A DNA stretch of 64,000 bases from Bacteroidales bacterium (GCA_029007825.1 JAQXIO010000072.1:1-64000), one strand, 5' to 3'. Shown: positions 1-8,585, counted from the stretch's first letter. The notes: generated from the letters alone by a model not told the origin. Numbers and translations are program-made.

Positions 1-295
1 CTCCATCACCGGTAATCAGCCATACGGCAAGATTCGGGTTTGCAACTTTCACTCCGGTAGCAATAGCAGCCCCCCGACCATGAATCGTGTGAAATCCATA
101 AGAACCCATATAATACGGAAGACGCGATGAACACCCGATACCTGAAATAACAGCAGTATCATGAGGTGCAACACCTAATTCAGCCATTGCTTTATGCAAA
201 GAATTCAGAATTGCATGATCTCCGCAACCCGGACACCAGCGAACATACTGATCACTTTTATAGTCTTTTGCTACATATTTCGTTTCTGCGTCCAT
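1..295 (-). CDS. korB: 2-oxoacid:ferredoxin oxidoreductase, beta subunit (partial)
   Basis: This is the N-terminal part (about 98 codons) of the thiamine-diphosphate-binding beta subunit of a 2-oxoacid (probably 2-oxoglutarate):ferredoxin oxidoreductase, a cytoplasmic enzyme that makes acyl-CoA, CO2 and reduced ferredoxin in anaerobes. The start lies 4 bp after the korA stop and is preceded by GGAGG. The segment RWCPGCGDHAIL, the run around GIGCSSRLPYY and the beginning of the ThDP motif (ITGDGE, at the very window edge) are all visible. The gene continues beyond base 1. It is translationally coupled to korA and should form the KorAB heterodimer. Family assignment is secure; substrate preference (2-oxoglutarate rather than pyruvate or 2-oxoisovalerate) is inferred from the two-gene, gamma-alpha-fused layout usual in Bacteroidales. 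Confidence 0.93.
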   Translation of the reverse strand, partial: MDAETKYVAKDYKSDQYVRWCPGCGDHAILNSLHKAMAELGVAPHDTAVISGIGCSSRLPYYMGSYGFHTIHGRGAAIATGVKVANPNLAVWLITGDG

Positions 296-299
296 CTTC

Positions 300-2150
300 T
301 TATTCCTCCAATAATTTAGTAAAAGCATCTACCAACTGGGCAACAACAAACGGCTGTCCCTCCACTCTGTTAAATTGAGCCAGATTCAACCCGGGTACCT
401 TACCTCTCAGATAATTGGCAAACTGACCGAGATTTTGTTCTGCTACGATTACCTTCTTATACTTCGTAAGTATATCAACAGCATTCTTAGGCAACGGATT
501 TATAAACTTAAAATGAGCCAACGCCACTTTCTTTCCGGATTTATTCATTATATCTACCGCTTCCCGAAGATGCCCGTATGTGCCACCCCAGCCTACAACC
601 AGTAAATCTGCATTTTCGTCACCTTCGATTTCCTGTTCCGGAATATAATCAGCAATATGATCGATCTTAGCCTGACGCGTATTTACCATTTTCTGGTGAT
701 TTGCAGGATCTGTAGATATTGCACTGGTATTATAATCTTTCTCCAGACCTCCTACCCTATGCATAAAGCCTTCCATACCCGGGACAGCCCAATAACGAAC
801 CAGCGAATCGTCATCGCGCGTATAAGCTTTCCAAGGCTTTTCCCCTTTATAAGCAGATGCATATTTAGGCATGATAGAAGGATATTCATCCATATTAGGA
901 ATCCGCCATGCAGATGAGCCGTTAGCCAAATAACCGTCTGTCAAAAGAATAACCGGAGTCATATGTTCCACGGCAAGTTTAGATGCCCAAAAAGCGCTGT
1001 CGAAACAATCGGTTGGGGTAGCAGCCGCAATCACAACAGCCGGACTTTCACCGTTACGGCCATAAAGAGCCTGCATTAGATCCGTTTGTTCACTTTTCGT
1101 CGGCATACCGGTAGAAGGACCTCCACGCTGTACATCTATAACAACTAACGGAAGCTCTGCAATAACGGCAAGACCTAAAGCCTCGCTTTTAAGTGCCAAA
1201 CCGGGACCGGAAGTCGATGTTGCAGCAAGACAACCTGCAAAACTGGCACCGATAGCAGTACAAACACCGGCTATTTCATCTTCGGCCTGAACAACTTTAA
1301 CACCTAATTCTTTGCGGGCTGCCAGTTCATGTAAAATATCCGTAGCTGGCGTGATAGGATAGCTTCCGAGAAAAAGCTGTAATCCGGCTTTTTCTGCTGC
1401 TGCGATCAATCCCCATGCAGCTGCTTTATTTCCATTCACATCCGTATAACAGCCTTTCTTTGACGAAACGGTTTCAATACGATAAGTAGAAACCGAAGCA
1501 TGAATATTATTTCCGTAATTATAACCGTCAACCAACACTTTAAGATTCGCCTTCAATACTTTTTGCTTTTTAGCGAATTTATGCTGTAACATTTCCATTG
1601 CTACATCGAGCGGACGGTTAAACAACCAGCACACCAGCCCAAGGGCAAACATATTCTTACAGCGCAATGCCGATTTATTATCCAATCCGGATTCGACAAG
1701 TCCGTCTTTCACCATTGAAGTAATAGGGACAGCAACAACCTGAACTGAATTCAATCCTAACTCCTGGAATGGATCGTCTGTTGTAAAAAGAGCTTTATCA
1801 AGATCACCCTTCGAAAAAGAATCGACATCTATAATAACGACAGAATCTCTTTTAAGAAATTTGGCATTTACTTTAAGAGCAGCAGGATTCATCGCTACCA
1901 AGACATCCGTTTTATCACCCGGAGTATAAATCTTCGCACCTAAATGCACCTGAAATCCCGACACACCACTTAATGTTCCTTTCGGAGCCCGAACTTCTGC
2001 AGGATAATCAGGGAAAGTAGAAATCTGATTACCGAAAACCGCAGAAAGGTTAGAGAAGATATTTCCGGTCAACTGCATTCCGTCTCCGGAATCTCCCGAA
2101 AAACGAATGACCACCTTCTCCAAATCTTTTACCATTGTCTTTTCTTCCAT
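300..2150 (-). CDS. korA: 2-oxoacid:ferredoxin oxidoreductase, fused gamma-alpha subunit
   Basis: This 616-residue protein carries the gamma domain first (FSGDSGDGMQLTGN near the N-terminus, the pyruvate/ketoisovalerate oxidoreductase gamma signature) and then the alpha pyrimidine-binding domain (GSYPITPATDILHELA; TSTSGPGLALKSEALGLA). With KorB it would oxidatively decarboxylate 2-oxoglutarate, or run in reverse as a carboxylating step in the reductive TCA branch. The reading frame is open up to 2228, but the upstream part is unlike the family and contains the promoter region. I therefore place the start at 2150 (MEEKTMVKDLEK) with an alternative at 2135, which has GGAAGA in front of it. A promoter at 2214-2244 fits either start. 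Gene order korA-korB with a 4-bp gap indicates one operon. Confidence 0.93.
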   Translation of the reverse strand: MEEKTMVKDLEKVVIRFSGDSGDGMQLTGNIFSNLSAVFGNQISTFPDYPAEVRAPKGTLSGVSGFQVHLGAKIYTPGDKTDVLVAMNPAALKVNAKFLKRDSVVIIDVDSFSKGDLDKALFTTDDPFQELGLNSVQVVAVPITSMVKDGLVESGLDNKSALRCKNMFALGLVCWLFNRPLDVAMEMLQHKFAKKQKVLKANLKVLVDGYNYGNNIHASVSTYRIETVSSKKGCYTDVNGNKAAAWGLIAAAEKAGLQLFLGSYPITPATDILHELAARKELGVKVVQAEDEIAGVCTAIGASFAGCLAATSTSGPGLALKSEALGLAVIAELPLVVIDVQRGGPSTGMPTKSEQTDLMQALYGRNGESPAVVIAAATPTDCFDSAFWASKLAVEHMTPVILLTDGYLANGSSAWRIPNMDEYPSIMPKYASAYKGEKPWKAYTRDDDSLVRYWAVPGMEGFMHRVGGLEKDYNTSAISTDPANHQKMVNTRQAKIDHIADYIPEQEIEGDENADLLVVGWGGTYGHLREAVDIMNKSGKKVALAHFKFINPLPKNAVDILTKYKKVIVAEQNLGQFANYLRGKVPGLNLAQFNRVEGQPFVVAQLVDAFTKLLEE

Positions 2151-2213
2151 ATCCAAATTAATAACGTAGCATCGTTGAAATAAATAAGAAAGGAAATTCT
2201 CATTTTCAAAGCA

Positions 2214-2244
2214 CAAAGGTAACAACAAAGTATGCTAAATCAAA
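2214..2244 (-). promoter_or_regulatory. Promoter of korAB
   Basis: On the minus strand, TTTG (2241-2244) is followed after 19 bp by TACCTTTG (2214-2221). This is an exact match to the Bacteroides -33/-7 consensus TTTG-N19-21-TAnnTTTG. Transcription would begin a few bases downstream, giving a leader of roughly 55 nt before the start at 2150. Confidence 0.75.
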
Positions 2245-2318
2245 ATATTTGTATCACTTTAACCCCAAATAAATTACATCTTGATGTTTTTTCGTCGAAA
2301 GGCGTATCTTTCTATTTT

Positions 2319-3515
2319 TTAATAGCCAGGAAAGAGCAATGCAAGATCGGAAAACGGCTTATTGAAATAATTCGCAACATAAGGACAAACGCAACGGCCG
2401 CCATATATATAAACCCCTGAACGGAAATTCGAATTTACTTTTATCTGCGCATTTATCCCACCCAAATCACCTGTAGAGATAAGCAACGGCAAAAATATAT
2501 TACTGACCGAAATAGCCGTAGTTCGGGCATAAAGAGAACTGATGCTCGGTTTACAATAATGAAGAACTCCAAATACTTTAAAATACTCGGGTTTCCGTGC
2601 TATTTGCATGGATGTCGTTTCAAAACACCCTCCGTGGTGCATTTGTAAATCTACGATCAATGCTCCTTTTTTCATACAACGCACCAACTCTTCCGATATA
2701 AGGGGATCGATTGTTCCTTTTACACAGGGAACAGCCCCTATAACAACGTCTGCCGACACAAAAGCATTATGAAGAACATTCGGATGATAGGTAGAAGTAA
2801 AGGTATTATGCCCCAGATGTTTCTGAAAATTCCGTAAAAGATTTATATTGTTATCGAAGACTTTCACTAACGCCCCCATACCCATAGCAGCACGGGCTGC
2901 CGCTATTCCCGCATAACCGGCACCAAGAATAACAATTTCGGTGGGAGCATTGCCAGGCATACCACCCAGCAGAACACCTTTTCCTCCGGAAACATTACTC
3001 ATCAAATTAGATGCGATGGCCACTGCCGCTGTTCCTTCAATCTCCGCTATCGCATTTATTATACTATGCTCTCCATCGTCATCTAAAAGCATATCGTAAG
3101 CGATCGCCGTAATCTTACGTTCTAACAGCAAGTCAATACTTTGAGGTAAAAAAGTATCCGGATACATCATAGAAAACAAAGTACTGCGCGGATGCATCAT
3201 AAGAATCTCCTCAGGCAAAGGAGGGGCGATTTTCAAAACGACATCACAGGCAAAAACATCTTCGGGAGATTCCGCCAGCAAAGCCCCGGCTTCCGAATAT
3301 TCCATATCGGAATAGTTCACTCCTTCCCCCGCGCCTCTTTCCACTACAATTCTGTGTCCGCGCAACGTAAGAATCGCCACCGCTTCAGGCGTTAAAGCCA
3401 ATCGTTTCTCTTCTCCCTGGTCTTCTTTCGGAATTCCTATTGTTATACCATTTCTGGAAGAAGCACACTCTTTTACCTGCTCTTTACATAACAGCGAAAT
3501 ATCAATTTTAGCCAT
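2319..3515 (-). CDS. ald: Alanine dehydrogenase (AlaDH/PNT family)
   Basis: This is a 398-residue NAD-dependent alanine dehydrogenase of the AlaDH/PNT superfamily, interconverting L-alanine with pyruvate and ammonia in the cytoplasm. The N-terminal catalytic domain shows the family opening (IGIPKEDQGEEKRLALTPEAV) and the run around VERGAGEGVNYSD. The Rossmann motif VILGAGYAGIAAARAAMGMGA is followed by VKVFD. The ATG at 3515 overlaps the end of aroK by 8 bp. A GTG at 3524 is an alternative start and would lengthen the overlap to 17 bp. The gene is co-transcribed with aroK. Length and motifs match the variant common in Bacteroidales, which diverges from the Bacillus enzyme, so a different amino-acid specificity is possible. 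Confidence 0.85.
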   Translation of the reverse strand: MAKIDISLLCKEQVKECASSRNGITIGIPKEDQGEEKRLALTPEAVAILTLRGHRIVVERGAGEGVNYSDMEYSEAGALLAESPEDVFACDVVLKIAPPLPEEILMMHPRSTLFSMMYPDTFLPQSIDLLLERKITAIAYDMLLDDDGEHSIINAIAEIEGTAAVAIASNLMSNVSGGKGVLLGGMPGNAPTEIVILGAGYAGIAAARAAMGMGALVKVFDNNINLLRNFQKHLGHNTFTSTYHPNVLHNAFVSADVVIGAVPCVKGTIDPLISEELVRCMKKGALIVDLQMHHGGCFETTSMQIARKPEYFKVFGVLHYCKPSISSLYARTTAISVSNIFLPLLISTGDLGGINAQIKVNSNFRSGVYIYGGRCVCPYVANYFNKPFSDLALLFPGY

Positions 3516-4041
3516 GGCCTTCACAACATTTTAAAAGGTTAACTACTGCAGATTGTATATCGGTAGGAGAATCAAGTTCCTCTGCTGAAAAAATGCGTTT
3601 GGACGAGAGATAAACAGGCTCCCTGCGCGACAAAGTCTCAGAGATAAATTTTTCCAGTTCCTCTTCGCTCTTATCACGGATAAGCGGCCTTCCGCTTTTT
3701 GCTTTATTCAGGCGGTTCGCCAACTCTTTTACGGAAACCCGAAGATATACCGTCAACCCCATCCGATTCATATAAGTCATATTATCATAAAATACCGGGG
3801 TGCCCCCTCCGGTTGAAATAACAATATTTTCAAAAAGGGAAACCTCCCGCAACATATTGGTCTCTATACGACGAAATTCATCCTCGCCTCTTTCCTGAAA
3901 AAGCTGTCCGACACTTTTTGAATATCGATTCTCTATAAAATGGTCCAAATCTATAAATGATAATTGCATAGTCTCAGCAAGTAAACGTCCAAGCGTTGTT
4001 TTTCCAGCCCCCATATACCCAATCAGGTAAATTCTTTTCAT
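3508..4041 (-). CDS. aroK: Shikimate kinase
   Basis: This 177-residue kinase phosphorylates shikimate at the 3-hydroxyl, the fifth step of chorismate synthesis. The Walker A loop GYMGAGKTT lies at residues 8-16, the substrate-binding aspartate in FIDLDHFIE, the shikimate-contacting arginine in FRRIE and the glycine-rich STGGGTPV loop. Length is normal for the family. It is first in a two-gene operon with alanine dehydrogenase, whose start codon lies inside its 3' end. A promoter match lies at 4069-4097. Confidence 0.95.
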   Translation of the reverse strand: MKRIYLIGYMGAGKTTLGRLLAETMQLSFIDLDHFIENRYSKSVGQLFQERGEDEFRRIETNMLREVSLFENIVISTGGGTPVFYDNMTYMNRMGLTVYLRVSVKELANRLNKAKSGRPLIRDKSEEELEKFISETLSRREPVYLSSKRIFSAEELDSPTDIQSAVVNLLKCCEGHG

Positions 4042-4068
4042 CGTTGTAAAATATACATTCTTTATTCA

Positions 4069-4097
4069 CAAAGTTAATATGTTCCGGCTAAAAACAA
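4069..4097 (-). promoter_or_regulatory. Promoter of aroK-ald
   Basis: On the minus strand TAACTTTG (4069-4076) matches the -7 consensus exactly. A CTTG/TTG element 18 bp upstream (4095-4098) is a slightly short-spaced -33 box. Its -33 region lies about 60 bp from that of the divergent RNase H promoter, so the two genes are expressed from back-to-back promoters. Confidence 0.6.
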
Positions 4098-4157
4098 GAA
4101 AGAGAGATTATAAATAAGCGATTTACGCAATTACCTGAAAGTCCGGTCGGAAAAAAT

Positions 4158-4189
4158 TTTGATTAATAATTCATTTTCACCTACTTTTG
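4158..4189 (+). promoter_or_regulatory. Promoter of the RNase H gene
   Basis: TTTG (4158-4161), 20 bp, then TACTTTTG (4182-4189): an exact -33/-7 match about 20 bp upstream of the start codon at 4209. The leader is therefore very short. Confidence 0.7.
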
Positions 4190-4208
4190 CTCATCAAATA
4201 AAAAATAA

Positions 4209-4838
4209 ATGTCTGCAAAAAAAAGCAAATACTATGTCGTGTGGGAAGGAAACGCCATTGGAATATTCGATAACTGGGATGACTGCAAAATCTCTGTATC
4301 CGGTTTCGACGGTGCAAAATACAAATCATTCGGCACACGTGAAGAAGCAGAAAAAGCCTTTACGGAAAATCCGTTTAAACATATAGGCTCACAAGCAAAA
4401 AAGAACCCTCCGCAAACAACAACTTCTACCGGCTTCATCCGGGAAAGTATCGCTGTCGATGCTGCATGTAGCGGAAATCCCGGAAAAATGGAATATAGAG
4501 GCGTATTCGTTCCTACCGGAGAACAGCTATTTCATGTAGGCCCGATGGAACAGGGAACAAATAATATCGGAGAATTTCTGGCTATAGTACACGGACTGGC
4601 TTTTTTAAAACAGCAAAATAGTACCCTACCTCTCTATTCAGACAGTAAAAATGCGATAACCTGGGTAAAAAATAAACATTGCAAAACAAAACTGACCCCT
4701 GTTTCTGAAAACCAGGAAATATTCAACCTGATTGCCCGTGCCGAAAAATGGTTACATGAAAATCATTATTCTACAACCATACTCAAATGGGAGACAGAAG
4801 AATGGGGAGAAATACCGGCAGATTTTGGACGAAAATAA
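4209..4838 (+). CDS. Ribonuclease H with N-terminal hybrid-binding domain
   Basis: This 209-residue protein begins with the RNase H1 hybrid-binding (viroplasmin-like) domain (KYYVVWEGNAIGIFDNWDDC through the AFTENPF region, residues 7-58). After a linker comes an RNase HI-type catalytic fold. The acidic residues expected for two-metal catalysis are visible: D in AVDAACSGN, E in NIGEFLAI, D in YSDSKNAI and D in PADFGRK near the C-terminus. It would remove RNA from RNA:DNA hybrids. This domain order is typical of eukaryotic RNase H1 and of Bacteroidota proteins. It stands alone, divergent from aroK. Whether it is the main RNase HI of the cell cannot be told from the window. Confidence 0.88.
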   Translation: MSAKKSKYYVVWEGNAIGIFDNWDDCKISVSGFDGAKYKSFGTREEAEKAFTENPFKHIGSQAKKNPPQTTTSTGFIRESIAVDAACSGNPGKMEYRGVFVPTGEQLFHVGPMEQGTNNIGEFLAIVHGLAFLKQQNSTLPLYSDSKNAITWVKNKHCKTKLTPVSENQEIFNLIARAEKWLHENHYSTTILKWETEEWGEIPADFGRK

Positions 4839-4937
4839 CATAACACAAACCGGCAGAACTTTACATCTATAGCATCTAAAAATAAAGTGCTAAAATAATC
4901 AATGACGTTTATCTAAGAATTATCGACACTTTTTCCC

Positions 4938-6029
4938 TCAATTCATCGTAGAGAAATACCGGAAGAGCCTTTTCTGCAAATAACGCTTATTCCTGAAACG
5001 CTTTATTTCACTCTTCTCTATTTTCAATAAATGAATTGCCGTAGGAGACTCCGTCATTCTCTTATCATTCCGCTGGGAAGCATTCGGAAAACAAAGTTCA
5101 AAATCGCCATACTGCTGCCGCATAAACCAAGAAAGCTCCGCATCGGTCAACTCATCGGAAAAACAAAGGGTCACAAAAGGCTGTATATTACCAATCCGTA
5201 TCCAGGAAGGAGGAAGCAGGCGTTCTGTATGGTCCTCGGGATGATCATGATGCCATTTGGCCGGAGCAAATACCAATTTATCTTTATGGCTGTTCAGCCA
5301 TGCACCCCACCAACTAAAAGAACTATTTGCAATAATATTGTATTTACAAAGCGACATCAACTGCATATCACGGAAACTGTTTCTTCCGCAATTCCAAGTC
5401 ACATATTCGGCATCAGGCAATGCAAGTTCCCGCTTTACCCATTCTACATCGTTTGAAAAAATAAAAAACTTCGGATTCTGTACCCGCATTTTCACCTGTC
5501 TTATTGCCTCCCGGTAATACGCCAGGGTACAGATATCCCCATAAATAATACGTTGCCGAGGTTTCGCGTAATTTCCTCTGCGTATATGAATACTCACCGA
5601 CTCTGAAGCTTCGATTCGTTTAGCTACAACTATATTCTCCGGCTCCGTTATTTCCCTGAAAGTATATAAAGAACGTACATCGTCCCTGATTTCTTCCAAA
5701 TAATCGAAATACTGAAAAAATCCTCTTATCCAAACCTTTCCTTCTACCGGAAGTTGCTGCGGCTCAAAAACGGTAAGACGAACTCCGAAAAGCTTTTTCA
5801 ACAAATCTCCAACCAGAAAAAAAGGACGGGCTTTCCAATAAGATAAAAAATGCTTTTCTTTTCCCACTTCCGGAAAAATCGAGGCAAGATCAAAGCCATA
5901 TTTACGAATCATAGACGGATAAGTCGCATCAAGAAAGACTTTATCCACGCCTTTTCTTTTCCAATAAAAATAAAAAGCATATTCGAAAAGCTGATTGCCA
6001 AGACCTCCTCTAAAGTGTAGAATATTCAT
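4938..6029 (-). CDS. Alpha-1,2-fucosyltransferase, glycosyltransferase family 11
   Basis: This 363-residue protein opens with the GT11 signature FRGGLGNQLFEYAF (residues 6-19). It carries the GDP-fucose-binding motif HIRRGNY (148-154) and the NSSFSWWGAWLN motif (235-246). Family members transfer L-fucose from GDP-fucose to the 2-OH of a galactose, making an H-type determinant. The usual aspartate in HxRRGDY is asparagine here, a mild deviation to note. It is the last gene of the operon and overlaps the upstream family 6 transferase by 4 bp (ATGA). The neighbouring genes place it in lipopolysaccharide, lipooligosaccharide or capsule synthesis on the cytoplasmic side of the inner membrane. The exact acceptor cannot be read from sequence. 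Confidence 0.9.
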   Translation of the reverse strand: MNILHFRGGLGNQLFEYAFYFYWKRKGVDKVFLDATYPSMIRKYGFDLASIFPEVGKEKHFLSYWKARPFFLVGDLLKKLFGVRLTVFEPQQLPVEGKVWIRGFFQYFDYLEEIRDDVRSLYTFREITEPENIVVAKRIEASESVSIHIRRGNYAKPRQRIIYGDICTLAYYREAIRQVKMRVQNPKFFIFSNDVEWVKRELALPDAEYVTWNCGRNSFRDMQLMSLCKYNIIANSSFSWWGAWLNSHKDKLVFAPAKWHHDHPEDHTERLLPPSWIRIGNIQPFVTLCFSDELTDAELSWFMRQQYGDFELCFPNASQRNDKRMTESPTAIHLLKIEKSEIKRFRNKRYLQKRLFRYFSTMN

Positions 6030-6811
6030 CGTTTAAACAAAGATATAATCTTACTTAACAGTCTGATTTTTGTTTTCTTATCTTTCAGCGAATATATGTA
6101 TTTACGGCCCAACGCCTTCTTTTTTTCACGAAGTATAGCCTTAGGATTATGCGGCTTCACCCAACGTTCCGGCTTTCCATATTCACGACCTACAACTTTG
6201 ACCGACTTATTAAGTAGATATTTATTCAAATGAGATTCGTCATGCGCATATGCAACGAATCCCTTTTCATCGTCGATTTCCGTATTTCTTTTACAAGTCT
6301 CGATCATATCCAGAACCCTGTCGCCCTTACCGCCCCAAAAACTTCCACGATAATAATGCCGTCCCTCCCCATAAGGTATATAAGCGGTAGAAAGAGGATT
6401 TCTTTCATAAGGATAAGTATCCACAGGCTCTTCATTGTTTATATCAAATGTCATGGAAACAAAGCCATCGGTATCAGGACCGGGAAATATTTCATCTTCC
6501 GTAATAATCTGACGAAATGAATAATTCCCATTATAAAAAAACAGATAATCAAATCCTTCAAGCGAAGCCTTTATTTTATCAAAAAACCTGAATCTATATA
6601 AAGTATTACCCGGCCAGCCCAAATCGGTTTCTCTATAACATGATACATTGGGCAACTTTGCATTTAGAAGCTCATCATCATCAGTAAAAACAAAATAATG
6701 TTTCTCGGATGAAGGGAAAAGATATTTTTGCGAAGTTCGGTAAAACTCATCCCATAAAAGGACATAACGTCCAATGCCAATATATAAAACTCCTACTTTT
6801 ACAGATTTCAT
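6026..6811 (-). CDS. ABO-type glycosyltransferase family 6 enzyme
   Basis: This 261-residue protein aligns by eye with the ABO/alpha-1,3-Gal(NAc) transferase family GT6. Supporting segments are GRYVLLWDEFYRTSQKYL and HYFVFTDDD near the N-terminus, YERNPLSTAYIP (135-146), YYRGSFWGG (153-161) and HDESHLNKYLL (190-200). In mammals the metal-binding DXD is essential. Here the equivalent position reads NGN (94-96), the NXN form known from the metal-independent Bacteroides ovatus enzyme. There is no membrane anchor or stem, as expected for a cytoplasmic bacterial member. Such enzymes add GalNAc or Gal in alpha-1,3 linkage to a fucosylated galactose. The gene sits between a WaaP-like kinase (2 bp gap) and a fucosyltransferase (4 bp overlap), which suggests the two transferases act in succession. 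Donor sugar is not predictable with certainty. Confidence 0.9.
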   Translation of the reverse strand: MKSVKVGVLYIGIGRYVLLWDEFYRTSQKYLFPSSEKHYFVFTDDDELLNAKLPNVSCYRETDLGWPGNTLYRFRFFDKIKASLEGFDYLFFYNGNYSFRQIITEDEIFPGPDTDGFVSMTFDINNEEPVDTYPYERNPLSTAYIPYGEGRHYYRGSFWGGKGDRVLDMIETCKRNTEIDDEKGFVAYAHDESHLNKYLLNKSVKVVGREYGKPERWVKPHNPKAILREKKKALGRKYIYSLKDKKTKIRLLSKIISLFKR

Positions 6812-6813
6812 AT

Positions 6814-7539
6814 TCAGTTTCTTTTTTGCATAAATTTATCCTTATAATAGCAAATACGCTCTACCGCATGCTCTTCATCATAATTCCGGATTTTAGCGTA
6901 TTCTCTCGCTATTACTTTATAAGTCTCGTCCGGAAGCCACAGGCGCGCAAAATTACGATAACCTTCTTCCTCGCCCACTTTTCCGAAATGCATTCTGTTT
7001 ACATCGACCAATGTAAACAGAACTGTTCCGTCTGTCTCTTCAAAAAGTATATTTCCTGCAGAATAATCCGTATGTAACACACCTTTTTCATGCAACTTAG
7101 CCGTAAACCCTGCAAACGCTTTTAATACCGGAGTCCGGTTCCCGATTTCAGGAGTAAACCAAAACTCCCGCATATTCCGGGAAAATCCCGAATAGAAAGA
7201 AATATAATAAGAGTGATAAAGCAATCCTCCCCTATACTCCTCTATATACGCAACAGGAAAAGGCGTTTCTACCCCTCTTTTTATCAACTCTACAGCATGC
7301 AGATAAGAACGTTTTGCCTTCGACGGCCTGAAAAACGTATAAACTATCCGGTTAATGATATGAGGAGGTCTAAATGATTTTACAACTAAATCACAATCTT
7401 TTATCGTAAATCTTTTTAATTCATTACGGTCAGAGTAAATAACATCCCCTGAAGAAGAATATACCTCAGGCAGTTTCTCCAAAAAAAGAAGGAGAAAACC
7501 ATAAGAAGGATGAATATCATATCTGAAATTATGCGCCAT
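6814..7539 (-). CDS. Lipopolysaccharide kinase, KdkA/WaaP/InaA family
   Basis: This 241-residue protein has the protein-kinase-like fold used by sugar kinases of the LPS core. The catalytic-loop motif HTDYSAGN (HxDxxxxN) and the metal-binding aspartate of LVDVNR are both visible. A lysine in DLVVKSF fits the ATP-anchoring position. Family members (KdkA, WaaP, InaA) phosphorylate Kdo or heptose of the inner core using ATP in the cytoplasm. It lies 7 bp downstream of a heptosyltransferase-like gene and 2 bp upstream of the GT6 gene, which supports a role in LPS core assembly. Which sugar it phosphorylates is inference. Confidence 0.83.
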   Translation of the reverse strand: MAHNFRYDIHPSYGFLLLFLEKLPEVYSSSGDVIYSDRNELKRFTIKDCDLVVKSFRPPHIINRIVYTFFRPSKAKRSYLHAVELIKRGVETPFPVAYIEEYRGGLLYHSYYISFYSGFSRNMREFWFTPEIGNRTPVLKAFAGFTAKLHEKGVLHTDYSAGNILFEETDGTVLFTLVDVNRMHFGKVGEEEGYRNFARLWLPDETYKVIAREYAKIRNYDEEHAVERICYYKDKFMQKRN

Positions 7540-7546
7540 AAATCTT

Positions 7547-8581
7547 TTAACTCTTTTGTAATATAGCCGATATGCGATTTAAAAAATCCTGTTCCGGAAC
7601 CATACGCAGACAAGCCCAGTCATGTCTGTAACAGTCTTTGTTCCCGAAAACAGAACAGGGACGACAAGCGAGAGAAGCTTGCAAAGCATTCGAAAGAGGT
7701 TGTTTCCATGGATAAAATCCGGCATAAGGGTGCGTTTGTCCCCAAAATGACAAAACCGGCGCATTCACCAATGAGGCAAAATGCATATTAGCCGAATCCA
7801 TAGACACGAACAAATCCAAATAACTCATAAAGACAATTTCATCTTTCAGAGAAGCCCGCCCAGCCATTGAAGAGGTATTGGGATAACGCATAGCCCACTC
7901 TTCCAGAATTTTCTGCTCCCCTTTCCCTCCGAAAAGAAAAAGACGATAATCTTCATTTGCAGACAAAGACTTCACAATGCGCTCCATAGCAGATAAAGGA
8001 TAAATCTTTCCTTGATGCTTGGCAAAAGGTGCTATACCGATCCACTTTCCGGTTTTAGGGAAAAAACCGGAGAAAATTGCAGGGAGGGAAACATTTGCTC
8101 CATCCAAAACAGAAACAAAATCCAAAGGGAAAAAAATACCTGCCTTTTCAAATGTCTCATGATAACGCTCAAAAGTCGATTTCAACGGAACGAATACTTT
8201 TTCTCTTCTCCGTGTCAATCGTTTTTTTTCTTTACGGCCTTTATCTATAACAACGAATGAAATACTTGCCCGGATTTTTAAATAGACACGCATTATCTTT
8301 GACCTGAGAACATCATGCAAATCAAGAACGAGATCATATCCTTGCGAAAGAAACGGCTTAAGTGCTCTTAAGAAACCCGCAAAACTTCCCTCATTTCCTT
8401 TCAGATCGAACCCGACAATCTCTAAATTATCGGGTTTACTAACAAACAAAGGGAGTAAAAAAGACTGGGTCAAAAATGTAAAATGAATTTCCGGATGGTG
8501 TTTCGCTGCTGAATATATAACAGGAATCAGCATTGCCACATCGCCGATAGCAGACATGCGGAAAAGAAGCACCTTCTTCAT
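7547..8581 (-). CDS. Glycosyltransferase family 9 (heptosyltransferase-like)
   Basis: This 344-residue GT-B enzyme starts with RMSAIGDVAMLIPVI, the ADP-heptose:LPS heptosyltransferase signature. Near the C-terminus are the nucleotide-sugar loop SMDSANMHFASLVNAPVLSFWG and a cysteine-rich tail (CRPC...CYRHDWAC) common in this family. Members transfer L,D-heptose to the inner core of LPS. The gene starts 4 bp after the DUF4254 gene and is followed by the kinase. Heptose as the donor is likely but not certain, because GT9 also holds other hexosyl transferases. Confidence 0.85.
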   Translation of the reverse strand: MKKVLLFRMSAIGDVAMLIPVIYSAAKHHPEIHFTFLTQSFLLPLFVSKPDNLEIVGFDLKGNEGSFAGFLRALKPFLSQGYDLVLDLHDVLRSKIMRVYLKIRASISFVVIDKGRKEKKRLTRRREKVFVPLKSTFERYHETFEKAGIFFPLDFVSVLDGANVSLPAIFSGFFPKTGKWIGIAPFAKHQGKIYPLSAMERIVKSLSANEDYRLFLFGGKGEQKILEEWAMRYPNTSSMAGRASLKDEIVFMSYLDLFVSMDSANMHFASLVNAPVLSFWGQTHPYAGFYPWKQPLSNALQASLACRPCSVFGNKDCYRHDWACLRMVPEQDFLNRISAILQKS

Positions 8582-8585
8582 AAAA

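Noticed and set aside
2150..2228. Longer N-terminus for korA starting at 2228
   Set aside because: The extra residues (MLLPLCFENEN...) are unlike the family and cover the mapped-consensus promoter; the start at 2150 or 2135 fits better.
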